Origin: Gracilimonas sp040882225
GTDB lineage: Bacteria; Bacteroidota; Rhodothermia; Balneolales; Balneolaceae
Length of the DNA: 64,000 bases
Assembly (NCBI GenBank): GCA_040882225.1
Contig: JBBEBR010000022.1
Span: 496,001-560,000, forward strand
Reading direction: 5' to 3'
This document shows, one piece after another, positions 41,623 through 50,558 of this stretch (the first letter of the stretch is position 1; each line of letters starts with the position of its first letter). Below the pieces are notes generated by a model. The model was not told the DNA's origin. It saw nothing but the letters and a program-made list of their open reading frames with translations, and did no database searches. Made by a program: the position numbers and the translations under genes.

Positions 41623-43962
41623 TTACCAGCCAACCCTTCCGCGGTCTTTATCTTTTATCAGCTCATTATTTGTTACTTCGGGATCTTCCGGCATGATGAA
41701 TCCGGGAGGGGGTTCAAAACCATCGAAACTCCAGTAAGCATCTTCATCCGAGGTTACATTATTGATGAAAGTTCCTACAATAGGCAGAGCAGATCTGGCA
41801 CCCTGTCCAATACTCACACTTGAAGGGACATCCTGATTGAAACGAACCCGCCTATCGGCGCCGCCAACCCATGCTCCCATCACCACATGCGGCATCATAG
41901 CTACAAACCAGTTATCGGCTGCCTCACTTGTGGTTCCGGTTTTCCCGGCCACATCCTGGCGAACGTTATAGGAGTTTCTTAGCCGAACTCCTGTGCCAAA
42001 GAATCCCTCACCGCCACGAATAACGCCACGCATCATATCTACCATCATATAAGCGGTTTCAGGGCTGATGACTTCTTGTCGGTAATCAGGATGAAATTCT
42101 TCCAGAACATTCCCTTGCCGGTCTTCAATTCGTGTGATAGCGATGGGTTCGATATGAACTCCGCTGTTGGCAAATGTGGTGTATGCGCTCGTAAGTTCAA
42201 GCAAGGAAACTCTCGCCGTTCCCAGGGCAATAGACGGGTAAGCTGGAGTATCTGACATATCAATTCCCAGATTTGAAGCCATCTCTTTTATTTTTTGGGC
42301 AGCGGGATCGAGCTCCCAAAGTTTATTTGTTCCCGGCGCACCGGCAATCTCGGGTAATAAACGTACCGTTACATTATTCATACTTCTGGCAAGGGCTTCC
42401 CTTAACGAAACTTCAACAGGGCCGCTATGCACCGTCTGGTCTTTCGGGCTCCAGGTATTGCCACTTCTGTCACGAAAGGTTACAGGGTATTTGGAAAATT
42501 TGTGATAGGGTTTATAGCCGTTATCGATGGCAACGGCATATACAAAAGGTTTAAAAGTAGAACCGGCTTGCCTTCGGGATTGATACACATGGTCGTATTG
42601 CACATTCCCGTAATCAGTGCCGCCAACCCACGCGAGGATATTTCCGTTGGCAGGTTCAATGGCTACGAAACCGGCTTCCAGTTTTGTCCGTGAACGTTTT
42701 ACCGAATCAATAAACGCGGTATCGGCGAAAAGAGAATCAAAAACGACGGTTTCAATTTTAGTATCATAATTGGCGAAACCATTTTTATATCGGTCGGTTT
42801 CCCTCAGAAAACTTCTCAGGAAAAGCGGGTATTTCTTCCAGAGTTTATCCATGTATTCATTACTTCCCGTAGTACTCCATTCTTTTTCAAAAATAGTTTG
42901 CAACGAATCAATTTTCGCTTTTACCGCCCGCTCTGCATGTAACTGAAATCTTGAGTCGATGGTGGTGTAAATCACAAGGCCATCTTTATATAAATCATAT
43001 CCGTTTTCATCAAGCCAAGGCTTTATCTGCTGGCGGACATATTCTCCAAAATAGCGGCTTTGTCGGCCAGTTTTGAAAGGGGGGTGATAATCAAGCTCAA
43101 TAGGTTCTTCAGTGAGGGCAATATACTCCAGATCAGTCAGGAAATTTCGTTTGTGCATTTGCCCAAGAACAATATTCCGGCGAAGCAATGAACGTTCAGG
43201 ATTAATCCTTGGATTATAGGCGTAGATAGCTTTCAACCCGCCAATCAAAACGGCTGCTTCATTTACTGTTAATTCTTTTGAAGGCTTACCAAAATGAGTT
43301 TGAGCAGCGGCTTCTATCCCAAAAGCGGAATTAGCGTATTCTACCGTATTCAAATACATTTCTACAATTTCACGTTTGGTATAATTTCGTTCCAATTGAA
43401 TGGCGGTAATCATTTCCCTGAACTTCCGGGTTACTGAAAATTCTTGCCCAATTTTTTTATATAAGTTTCTGGCAAGCTGTTGGCTAATTGTGGATGCTCC
43501 CTGCCATCTGCCATTTATAATGTGCCAGGGAATAGCCAGCGTTCTGAACATATCCATGCCCCAGTGATCATAAAAACGATGATCTTCGGTGGCAATTAAA
43601 GCGTCAATCACAAATGGGGAAATTTCATCATAACGCACCCATTTTCTGTTTTCAGTGAAATATTTATCCATGGTTACTCCATCGCGGCTTCTCACCTCGG
43701 AAGCAATCGCGGTATCAGGATTTTCAAACTCATCGGAAGAAGGGAGTCCCTGAAATAAGTAAATGACGTATCCGCTAATAAGCAGTAAAAAAAATCCGCT
43801 AACACTACCCAAGCCAATCCAAAGTTTTCGATAGGACTTTTTAACCTTAACAGAATCTGAATTCTGCTCTTTCTCTTTTCGCTCTCTAAGAATTTGCTTT
43901 CGATATTCCGGGTCGTTGAAATATCGGTGTTGATCTATGGGTTCTTTACCTTTGTCGCTCAT
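41623..43962 (-). CDS. Penicillin-binding protein 1A (glycosyltransferase and transpeptidase)
   Basis: 779 residues from the ATG at 43962, which overlaps the lpxH stop (ATGA). A longer frame from 44016 would run well into lpxH and is not used. A charged cytoplasmic tail precedes one membrane helix (LWIGLGSVSGFFLLLISGYVIYLF). The GT51 domain has EDHRFYDHWGMD and GASTISQQLARNLY, then RNYTKREIVEMYLNTVEY. The transpeptidase domain has the SxxK serine in AGSTFKPFVYAVA, SMNN and KTGTT. It polymerises and cross-links peptidoglycan in the periplasm. It is the last of a three-gene minus-strand unit with lpxH and the prenyl synthetase, all of envelope biogenesis. Confidence 0.95.
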   Translation of the reverse strand: MSDKGKEPIDQHRYFNDPEYRKQILRERKEKEQNSDSVKVKKSYRKLWIGLGSVSGFFLLLISGYVIYLFQGLPSSDEFENPDTAIASEVRSRDGVTMDKYFTENRKWVRYDEISPFVIDALIATEDHRFYDHWGMDMFRTLAIPWHIINGRWQGASTISQQLARNLYKKIGQEFSVTRKFREMITAIQLERNYTKREIVEMYLNTVEYANSAFGIEAAAQTHFGKPSKELTVNEAAVLIGGLKAIYAYNPRINPERSLLRRNIVLGQMHKRNFLTDLEYIALTEEPIELDYHPPFKTGRQSRYFGEYVRQQIKPWLDENGYDLYKDGLVIYTTIDSRFQLHAERAVKAKIDSLQTIFEKEWSTTGSNEYMDKLWKKYPLFLRSFLRETDRYKNGFANYDTKIETVVFDSLFADTAFIDSVKRSRTKLEAGFVAIEPANGNILAWVGGTDYGNVQYDHVYQSRRQAGSTFKPFVYAVAIDNGYKPYHKFSKYPVTFRDRSGNTWSPKDQTVHSGPVEVSLREALARSMNNVTVRLLPEIAGAPGTNKLWELDPAAQKIKEMASNLGIDMSDTPAYPSIALGTARVSLLELTSAYTTFANSGVHIEPIAITRIEDRQGNVLEEFHPDYRQEVISPETAYMMVDMMRGVIRGGEGFFGTGVRLRNSYNVRQDVAGKTGTTSEAADNWFVAMMPHVVMGAWVGGADRRVRFNQDVPSSVSIGQGARSALPIVGTFINNVTSDEDAYWSFDGFEPPPGFIMPEDPEVTNNELIKDKDRGRVGW

Positions 43963-44744
43963 AATTTTTCTTTCGTTCTCCCGAAAGGTAGGAATAATTT
44001 GGGTTCCGCTTGCCACGTAACGAGTTTCATTTCATCATTGTTATATAGGGCAACACTCCGATGATTGAAAAAAGTACCTAAATTTATATAGTCTCCACCT
44101 GAAAAAGTTTCCACTCGGGGAATATGATCATGGCCGCATAGAATATAGTCGAGTTTATGCCGGCTAAAAATTTTCTTTGCCTGCCTGTTCAGCGGCTCCG
44201 GGTTTTGATAATTTCTTTTCCTGGTGATGGAGGAAAAAAGCTTCATGGTTGCTAATCCGGCTTCCGGCGACAGCACTCGTTGGTACATTTCAATAAAACG
44301 ATCATTACGAAGAAACCGGTGAAAAGCAGCCCTGGGGAAATCAATTCGTGATGCAGCAACTCCATCTCCGTGCATCAGTAAAAAACGCTTATTCAGGATG
44401 TTGAGTAACCTGAAATTATGTTCAATTTCAAAACCCCGTTCTTTAAAATGGCCGAAGGTCCAGTTATCATGATTGCCGGTGATGTAAAGCACAGGTTTTA
44501 CTTCCTTATTATATGCTTCGAAAGCGTCCAGAACCTTTTTTCCGAGACTGGGCACAAATCCTTTCTCTGGGTATTCCATCCAGAAATCGAATAAATCACC
44601 AAGAATGTAAATCCCAATTCTCTGCTCCCTGCAATGATTAATTAGGGCAATTAAATCGGCTTCAATTTGGAGATTTTCTTCAGCCGGGAAAGCACCAAGA
44701 TGCACATCCGAAATAAAAACATACTGCTGTAAATCCATCATCAA
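43959..44744 (-). CDS. lpxH: UDP-2,3-diacylglucosamine diphosphatase-type phosphoesterase
   Basis: 261 residues; a calcineurin-like metallophosphoesterase that hydrolyses UDP-2,3-diacylglucosamine to lipid X in lipid A synthesis. Metal motifs in order: ISDVHLGA (residues 10-17), GDLFDFWMEYP (49-59), TGNHDNW, LLMHGDGV and CGHDHIPR. The FDFW motif separates LpxH from generic phosphoesterases. It lies 2 bases after the prenyl synthetase gene and overlaps the PBP1A start by 4 bases. LpxH proteins are usually about 240 aa; the C-terminus here is slightly longer. Confidence 0.9.
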   Translation of the reverse strand: MMMDLQQYVFISDVHLGAFPAEENLQIEADLIALINHCREQRIGIYILGDLFDFWMEYPEKGFVPSLGKKVLDAFEAYNKEVKPVLYITGNHDNWTFGHFKERGFEIEHNFRLLNILNKRFLLMHGDGVAASRIDFPRAAFHRFLRNDRFIEMYQRVLSPEAGLATMKLFSSITRKRNYQNPEPLNRQAKKIFSRHKLDYILCGHDHIPRVETFSGGDYINLGTFFNHRSVALYNNDEMKLVTWQAEPKLFLPFGRTKEKL

Positions 44745-44746
44745 TA

Positions 44747-45766
44747 TTATTTTTTTCGGGTGATGACGAAATGGATAAGATCTGTGAAATCCTGTTTGGC
44801 CTGCGATTCAGGCACGTTTTTCAAACCATCTATGGCTTTTTGAGCGTAATCGTCCATAGCTTTTCTGGCGTTTTCCATCCCGCCATGCTCATGAACGAAA
44901 GCGACAATATCATCTGCATTGGCTGAAGATTTCTTCCGCTTTTTCATTAAACCCTGAATTTTAGCGGCTTCTTTTTTAGGAGCATGATTTAAGGCTTTTA
45001 TCAAGGGAAGGGTAACTTTACGCTCTTGAATATCATTTCGGGTAGGTTTTCCAATATCGTCCGTCCCATAGTCGAACAAGTCATCGCGAATCTGGAAAGC
45101 AATCCCGATATTTAATCCCACCTCTCTCATCAGCTGGTGAGCCTCGGAATCATCAGTCACAGAAACAGCTCCGCATTCGCAACATGTTGAAATGAGACTG
45201 GCCGTTTTTTCTGAGATTATCTGGTAATAACGTTTCTCAGTCATGTTGAATAAACCGGCCGTCTTTAGTTGGCGTAGTTCTCCTTCACTCATACTTTGCA
45301 CTGCTCTGGACTGAACCTCCAGAAGCTTGAACTCTTTATTTTCGAGGGCGATCAATAATCCTTTGGAGAGAAGAAAATCTCCAAGTAAAACACCGGCTTT
45401 GTTTTTCCAAATTTTGTTGATGCTCACAAATCCACGCCGGCTGTTGGCTTCATCTACTACATCATCATGAATAAGGGTGGCGGTGTGCAGCAATTCAATC
45501 ATAGTAGCCGCTATATAACTTCGGTTGTTAATTTCCCCGAAGAGGTTGGCGCTCATAAAAACAAGCGTGGGGCGCAGCTCTTTGCCCTTTTGGCGCAGTA
45601 AATAATTAACCACTTGATCAAGAACAAATACGTCTGAACGAATGGTTTTTTTGAAGAAGCTTCTAAAATGCTGCAAGTCTTGAGAAACGGGTTCCGTAAT
45701 TGCATTTAGCGTTTTTCCGCTTTCTTTACCCGAATTTATCTTTCCTGCCAACTGGTTATCGGTCAT
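44747..45766 (-). CDS. Long-chain polyprenyl diphosphate synthase
   Basis: 339 residues. Chain-elongating trans-prenyl transferase; both Asp-rich motifs are present: LIHDDVVDEANSRRG (first, DDxxD) and FQIRDDLFDYGTDDIGKP (second). KGKELRPTLVFMSA near residue 55 is the diphosphate-binding KG-x-x-xR block. It most resembles IspB/HepT-type enzymes that make the menaquinone or ubiquinone side chain; product length cannot be fixed by eye. It is first in the unit with lpxH and PBP1A and divergent from pfkA, with about 95 bases between starts. Confidence 0.9.
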   Translation of the reverse strand: MTDNQLAGKINSGKESGKTLNAITEPVSQDLQHFRSFFKKTIRSDVFVLDQVVNYLLRQKGKELRPTLVFMSANLFGEINNRSYIAATMIELLHTATLIHDDVVDEANSRRGFVSINKIWKNKAGVLLGDFLLSKGLLIALENKEFKLLEVQSRAVQSMSEGELRQLKTAGLFNMTEKRYYQIISEKTASLISTCCECGAVSVTDDSEAHQLMREVGLNIGIAFQIRDDLFDYGTDDIGKPTRNDIQERKVTLPLIKALNHAPKKEAAKIQGLMKKRKKSSANADDIVAFVHEHGGMENARKAMDDYAQKAIDGLKNVPESQAKQDFTDLIHFVITRKK

Positions 45767-45860
45767 GAATTGTGTCTAAAATTTCTTAAACTTGCAGTAC
45801 TATAATTTAGGGAATATCCTTTACAATTATGCAATAATCACTCATTCACATTTTCGATTT

Positions 45861-46850
45861 ATGTCAGATACAATACCTACAGTAGAACGCATTGCCCTTA
45901 TCACGAGTGGGGGCGATTCTCCTGGAATGAACGCTGCTATACGTGCTGTAGTCCGTGCTTCGGCGCACGCGGGTATAAAAGTTTACGGTGTTATGCATGG
46001 ATATTTTGGGCTTATTAACGATGAATTTATAGAAATGGATGCCCATACAGTTTCTAATATTATTCAAAGGGGTGGAACCATTTTGAAGACCGCACGCTCC
46101 GAAGAGTTTCGCACAAAAGAAGGCAGAGAAAAAGCCGCAGCTAACCTGAAAAAATATAATATTGACGCACTTGTTGCCATTGGCGGCGACGGCACCTTTG
46201 CCGGAGCCAATAAATTGAGCCAGGAGCACAAGTTGAATGCGGTAGGAATTCCCGCTACAATTGACAACGACATTATTGGAACAGACGAAACCATAGGTTA
46301 TGACTCTGCTCTTAACACCGCTCTCGAAGCTATTGACAAAATCAGAGACACCGCCGATGCGCACGAACGTATGTTTCTTGTGGAAGTAATGGGCAGAGAT
46401 ACTGGATTTATCGCGCTGGAAACAAGCATTGCCAGTGGTGCGGAACTTGCCCTATTGCCGGAAGAGCTGACAAATGTTGCAGAAATAAAGCGACAGCTAA
46501 AAGCCATGCTAAAAGAGCAAAGGCGAAGCAGTCTTATTGTAGTAGCTGAAGGGGATGAAACCGGGGGCGCAATAAAATTAGCCGAGAATATTAAATCCGA
46601 TTTTTCACAGTATGATATGCGGGTTTGCATTCTTGGGCATACGCAAAGAGGAGGCGCACCAACCGCCCGCGACCGTGTGCTTGCAAGCCGCTTGGGTGCA
46701 GCCGCGGTAAAGGTTTTACAAGATGGCCATAGTGAAGTTATGGTTGGGGTGGTAAATAATGCTATAAAAATTACACCCATGAGGGTGGCCATTTCAAAAA
46801 AGAAGGATTTAGACTACTCATTAATTGATTTAGCCAAACTGTTGAGATAG
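45861..46850 (+). CDS. pfkA: 6-phosphofructokinase (ATP-dependent)
   Basis: 329 residues from the ATG at 45861; the in-frame ATG at 45792 adds 23 residues that do not look conserved. It phosphorylates fructose-6-phosphate. ITSGGDSPGMNAAIRA is near residue 15, GGDGTFAGA carries the Gly typical of ATP- rather than PPi-dependent enzymes, PATIDNDIIGTDETIGYDSA holds the catalytic Asp, and EVMGRDTGFIAL and ILGHTQRGGAPTARDR bind substrate and effector. It is followed after four bases by glucose-6-phosphate isomerase, the preceding enzyme of glycolysis. Confidence 0.96.
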   Translation: MSDTIPTVERIALITSGGDSPGMNAAIRAVVRASAHAGIKVYGVMHGYFGLINDEFIEMDAHTVSNIIQRGGTILKTARSEEFRTKEGREKAAANLKKYNIDALVAIGGDGTFAGANKLSQEHKLNAVGIPATIDNDIIGTDETIGYDSALNTALEAIDKIRDTADAHERMFLVEVMGRDTGFIALETSIASGAELALLPEELTNVAEIKRQLKAMLKEQRRSSLIVVAEGDETGGAIKLAENIKSDFSQYDMRVCILGHTQRGGAPTARDRVLASRLGAAAVKVLQDGHSEVMVGVVNNAIKITPMRVAISKKKDLDYSLIDLAKLLR

Positions 46851-46854
46851 TAAA

Positions 46855-48144
46855 ATGATTAGAACTGATACAAGTATTGCACAAAAGTCGATTCAAAAAG
46901 AAAATCTTGAGATAGCAAAAGAGAAGGTGCTGGATGCACTGGATCAGTTAAAAAAAGGATCTGGTTTAGGAGCGGAATGGTTAGGCTGGCGCAGGTTGGT
47001 GTCCCAGCCTAATGATGCTGAGCTGGAACAGGTAATCTCTCTTTCAGAAAAAATACGGGCTGAAGCCGATGTCTTTATCGTGTGCGGAATTGGCGGTTCT
47101 TATTTGGGTGCGAAAGCTGTTATCGATGCACTTTCTCCACATTTTCACAGCAAGGGCCCAGAAATTCTATACGCAGGCCATCATATGGGCGGAAGATACC
47201 TGGAGCAGTTGGCTACCTATTTGAAAACACCAAAGCCTGATGGATCACCTAAAAATATTTATTTGAATGTGATCTCTAAATCAGGTTCCACTCTTGAGAC
47301 GGCGCTTTCATTTCGGTTGCTGCGAGAGCTGATGGAAGATCTATATGGGGAAGAAGCTTCAAGAAAGATCATTTGTACCACCGGAAAAGAAGGTGGCTTA
47401 TTGAATAAGCTCATCGCAAAAAAGAATTATCAAAAGTTCATTATTCCAGATGATGTCGGTGGAAGATTTTCAGTTTTGACCCCGGTAGGACTTTTACCAA
47501 TTGCTGTGGCGGGAATTGATGTGCGTACTTTATTATATGGAGCGGTATCGGCTTATAACGAGTTCGAAAAAAATCCTGAGCAAATTCTGGATTATTCCGC
47601 AGTTCGGAATGCCTTATATGAACAAGGCAAAACCATTGATGTTTTTGCGACCTTTGAACCTGAACTTGCTTCCATTGGTGGCTGGATTCAGCAGCTACTT
47701 GGCGAAAGTGAAGGGAAGGAAGGTAAAGGGATTTTTCCAGGGACAGCTACTTTTTCTACCGACTTGCATAGTTTGGGGCAGTTTATACAACAGGGAAAAA
47801 GAAGTTTATTAGAAACTTTCATCACCGTAAAAAAACCTTTTTCTAAATTAGAAGTTCAGGCGATGGATTGGGATGATGACCAGCTAAATTATCTTGCTGG
47901 GCAAAATTTCCATACTATAAATTCCAAAGCTCAGGAAGGAACAGTTGAGGCGCACAGAAAAGGAGATGTGCCCATCATTAAAATTACTTTGGACAACCTG
48001 AATGAGGAAAATATTGGAGAGCTTATATACTTCTTCGAACTAATGACGGCAGTTTATGTGTACAGCCTTGGAGTAAATCCATTCAATCAACCGGGGGTTG
48101 AAGATTACAAAAAAGCGATGTACCGTTTGCTCGGGAAAGAATAA
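46855..48144 (+). CDS. pgi: Glucose-6-phosphate isomerase
   Basis: 429 residues, of the short Bacillus-like type (about 440-450) rather than the 550-aa enterobacterial type. Interconverts glucose-6-phosphate and fructose-6-phosphate. VCGIGGSYLGAKAVIDAL near residue 78 and VISKSGSTLETALSFRLL near 140 are sugar-phosphate SIS motifs, DDVGGRFSVLTPVGLLP is the PROSITE-like signature, and the C-terminal VNPFNQPGVEDYKKAMYRLL carries the conserved QPGVE and Lys. It sits between pfkA (4-base gap) and a deoxynucleoside kinase (9-base gap), probably one operon. Confidence 0.96.
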   Translation: MIRTDTSIAQKSIQKENLEIAKEKVLDALDQLKKGSGLGAEWLGWRRLVSQPNDAELEQVISLSEKIRAEADVFIVCGIGGSYLGAKAVIDALSPHFHSKGPEILYAGHHMGGRYLEQLATYLKTPKPDGSPKNIYLNVISKSGSTLETALSFRLLRELMEDLYGEEASRKIICTTGKEGGLLNKLIAKKNYQKFIIPDDVGGRFSVLTPVGLLPIAVAGIDVRTLLYGAVSAYNEFEKNPEQILDYSAVRNALYEQGKTIDVFATFEPELASIGGWIQQLLGESEGKEGKGIFPGTATFSTDLHSLGQFIQQGKRSLLETFITVKKPFSKLEVQAMDWDDDQLNYLAGQNFHTINSKAQEGTVEAHRKGDVPIIKITLDNLNEENIGELIYFFELMTAVYVYSLGVNPFNQPGVEDYKKAMYRLLGKE

Positions 48145-48153
48145 AAAGCATTT

Positions 48154-48792
48154 ATGGACAAAAAAAAATTAAGCTCAAAATATATCGCCATTGCGGGAAA
48201 TATCGGGGCAGGGAAATCATCACTAACAGGTTTACTGGCAAAACATTTTAGCTGGGAGGCTTTTTATGAATCGGTAGACGATAATCCTTACCTGGCAGAT
48301 TTTTATGAAGACATGAGACGCTGGAGTTTCAATCTTCAGATTTACTTTTTGTCGAGTAGATTTCGCCATCAAAAAGAGATGCTAGAAAATAAAACCAGCC
48401 TGATTCAGGATCGTACGATTTATGAAGACGTGGAGATTTTTGCAAAGAACCTGCATGAGATGAATTTGATGAGCGACCGGGATTTTGCGAATTACGAATC
48501 TCTTTTTCACGAGATGAGTCATTACCTGCGGCCGCCGGATCTTCTTATCTATATTCGTGCTCAGGTTCCCACGCTCGTGCGCCAAATTCAGTTGCGTGGC
48601 AGAGATTATGAAAACACCATCAGGATAGAATATCTGGAAAAACTGAACGTACTTTATGAAAACTGGATAAGTCAATATGAGCATGAAAAGCTTATTATTG
48701 ATACTGATGACCTCGATTTTGTAAATAAGCAGGAAGACCTTGGGAAAATTATTGAATTAATTGAGCAACGCCTTTACGGGCTATTTAATTGA
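48154..48792 (+). CDS. Deoxynucleoside kinase
   Basis: 212 residues; phosphorylates deoxyribonucleosides in salvage. P-loop GNIGAGKSSLTGLLA at residues 16-30, YESVDDNPYL (the EPxxxNPYLxxFY-like block), LIQDRTIYEDVEIFAKNL with the conserved DR and E, and the LID region RQIQLRGRDYE. It belongs to the dGK/dAK-like family of Bacteroidota and Gram-positives. The coding start contains nine consecutive A (48160-48168, codons 3-5), a possible slippage site. It is downstream of pgi by 9 bases. Confidence 0.9.
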   Translation: MDKKKLSSKYIAIAGNIGAGKSSLTGLLAKHFSWEAFYESVDDNPYLADFYEDMRRWSFNLQIYFLSSRFRHQKEMLENKTSLIQDRTIYEDVEIFAKNLHEMNLMSDRDFANYESLFHEMSHYLRPPDLLIYIRAQVPTLVRQIQLRGRDYENTIRIEYLEKLNVLYENWISQYEHEKLIIDTDDLDFVNKQEDLGKIIELIEQRLYGLFN

Positions 48793-48832
48793 TTGAACCC
48801 CATATGTATAATCCTTATTTTTAGAAGCTATT

Positions 48833-48838
48833 AAGGAG
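48833..48838 (+). promoter_or_regulatory. Strong ribosome-binding site of yceD
   Basis: AAGGAG lies 7 bases before the ATG at 48846. A TATAAT-like hexamer occurs at 48807-48812 but without a well-spaced partner, so the promoter itself is uncertain. Confidence 0.6.
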
Positions 48839-48845
48839 ACTCGTT

Positions 48846-49349
48846 ATGCTCAAGTTTAAGATCTTTGAAATACCTGATGAAAAAAGTGAGAGAATCGTTG
48901 AATTAGATTCGGATGAATTTGATTTAGGCGACATCACAATGAAGAGTGGAAAATTATTTATAAAATTTTACCGCACTCTCCATTTTATTCGTGCACAGTT
49001 CAACATTGAGGCAACCGTAGAGTTGGTTTGCGATCGGTCGTTGAGCAATTTTGATTACAATGTGAATCAAGATTATGAAGTGCTGTTTAAAGCAGAGCCA
49101 ATTGAAGAATCGGCAGACGCAAATGGAGCAATCAGGAATTATGATCATTCAAGTAAGCAGATAGACCTGGAACAAGATGTTAGAGATACCATTTTGTTAA
49201 ATCTCCCGGCAAAAAAATTACACCCCCGCTTTTTAGATAAAGAAGGAAATCCGAAAGAAATATTGAATGAGAAATTTGGCGATGTTTCTGATAACGATGA
49301 AGAGCGAATCGACCCAAGGTGGGAAGCACTTAAAGATTTAAAAAAATAA
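48846..49349 (+). CDS. yceD: YceD/DUF177 family protein
   Basis: 167 residues. The DUF177 family is usually encoded just before rpmF, as here (20-base gap), and is linked to 23S rRNA accumulation in bacteria and plastids. Family marks are the cysteine-containing core ATVELVCDRSLSNFDYNV, the DLEQDVRDTILLNLPAK block and the end DPRWEALKDLKK. The second cysteine of the usual CxRC-like pair is not seen (VCDRSL only). It probably begins the transcription unit that runs through the fab genes. Confidence 0.85.
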   Translation: MLKFKIFEIPDEKSERIVELDSDEFDLGDITMKSGKLFIKFYRTLHFIRAQFNIEATVELVCDRSLSNFDYNVNQDYEVLFKAEPIEESADANGAIRNYDHSSKQIDLEQDVRDTILLNLPAKKLHPRFLDKEGNPKEILNEKFGDVSDNDEERIDPRWEALKDLKK

Positions 49350-49369
49350 CATTTATAAAGGTATAATTA

Positions 49370-49549
49370 ATGGCACATCCAAAGCGAAAAACCTCGAACT
49401 CACGAAGAGATAAGCGTCGAGCGCATCATGCAATTTCTGATGTAACCCTCGCAAAATGCTCCAATTGTGGAACCCTCCATCGCTACCATCATGCGTGCGA
49501 AGATTGCGGATATTATCGTGGGCGTCAGGTAATGAAAGCTGCTAACTAA
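49370..49549 (+). CDS. rpmF: 50S ribosomal protein L32
   Basis: 59 residues, found by reading the sequence between yceD and plsX. MAHPKRKTSNSRRDKRRAHH is the L32 N-terminus. The zinc ribbon follows with CSNCGTLH and CEDCGYYRGRQV, giving all four cysteines (residues 30, 33, 43 and 46). So this is the zinc-binding form of L32. Order yceD-rpmF-plsX is conserved across bacteria. It ends 12 bases before plsX. Confidence 0.97.
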   Translation: MAHPKRKTSNSRRDKRRAHHAISDVTLAKCSNCGTLHRYHHACEDCGYYRGRQVMKAAN

Positions 49550-49561
49550 AAAAAAGCGAAT

Positions 49562-50545
49562 ATGATTGTTGCAGTTGATGCTGCCGGAGGAGATTACTTT
49601 CCACAAAATCCGATCGAGGGTGCAATACTGGCTATCCAAGAACATGCTGATTTAAGCGTTCTTCTTGTAGGGCCGGAAGATATTATTCAGAAGGAGCTTT
49701 CTAATCATACATATGATGAGAAGCGAATTTTGGTGCACAACGCACCCCAGATTATTGGAATGGAAGAATCCCCTGCACAAGCAGTAAAAGGAAAGCAACA
49801 ATCATCCATTGTATTAGGCATTGGTTTACATAAAGCCGGTAAATGTGATGCTTTTGTAAGCGCTGGAAATACGGGAGCTTTATTAGCAGCTTCCACATTT
49901 ATTTTAGGGAAACTTAAAGGTGTTTTACGCCCAACCATAGCTTCCTATTATCCCACCATAAAAGGATTTCGGCTTATAGTTGACGCCGGAGCGAACCTGG
50001 AACTAAAACCAGAAATGGCTTTTCAATTTGCGAAAATGGCACAGATATTTTGCCAGCAAATTCTTTCAATTGAATCTCCGAAAGTGGGTTTATTGAATGT
50101 TGGAGAAGAAGAAGGCAAAGGGACCGATCTGCTAAAAGAGATTTATAACGAATTAAAAACCCTACCCGGTTTTATAGGAAATGTTGAAGGCAAAGACATT
50201 CTTCCCGGAAAAGCAGATGTATATGTGTGCGACGGTTTAGTTGGGAATATTGTGTTGAAATTCGGTGAGTCTATTCCAGAGATTTTGATGAAAATGGTAG
50301 CCCAAGCTATTAAGGAATCAGATTTAAGCGACGATGAAATCAAAAAAGTACAATCAATTCTACAATCCGCTACATCTTCCTTTAATTACGAAAATGTAGG
50401 CGGTATTCCTTTTCTCGGCGTTAACGGGGTAAGTATTGTGGGGCACGGAAGCAGTTCTCCACTCGCAATCAAAAACATGATAAATAAAGCCGTGCAATCC
50501 GTTGAGAATGACGTGAACGGCAAAATTATAGCATCTCTAAATTGA
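49562..50545 (+). CDS. plsX: Phosphate acyltransferase PlsX
   Basis: 327 residues. Converts acyl-ACP to acyl-phosphate for phospholipid synthesis. The N-terminus VAVDAAGGDYFPQNPIEGA is the family mark. SPAQAVKGKQQSSIVLGI, FVSAGNTGALLAAS, VDAGANLELKPE and GLLNVGEEEGKGTDLLKE follow, and the C-terminal GVNGVSIVGHGSSSPLAIKNMI is strongly conserved. Ahead of fabH with a 13-base gap; part of the lipid cluster. Confidence 0.97.
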   Translation: MIVAVDAAGGDYFPQNPIEGAILAIQEHADLSVLLVGPEDIIQKELSNHTYDEKRILVHNAPQIIGMEESPAQAVKGKQQSSIVLGIGLHKAGKCDAFVSAGNTGALLAASTFILGKLKGVLRPTIASYYPTIKGFRLIVDAGANLELKPEMAFQFAKMAQIFCQQILSIESPKVGLLNVGEEEGKGTDLLKEIYNELKTLPGFIGNVEGKDILPGKADVYVCDGLVGNIVLKFGESIPEILMKMVAQAIKESDLSDDEIKKVQSILQSATSSFNYENVGGIPFLGVNGVSIVGHGSSSPLAIKNMINKAVQSVENDVNGKIIASLN

Positions 50546-50558
50546 GTAAGAACTCTTC

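Noticed and set aside
46298..46792. Antisense open frames (up to 166 aa) opposite pfkA
   Set aside because: pfkA carries all catalytic motifs in the sense frame; antisense products are shadows.
48160..48168. Nine-A tract at the start of the deoxynucleoside kinase gene as a phase switch
   Set aside because: Lys-rich N-termini often give such tracts, the enzyme is housekeeping, and there is no surface role; it is only mentioned in the gene entry.
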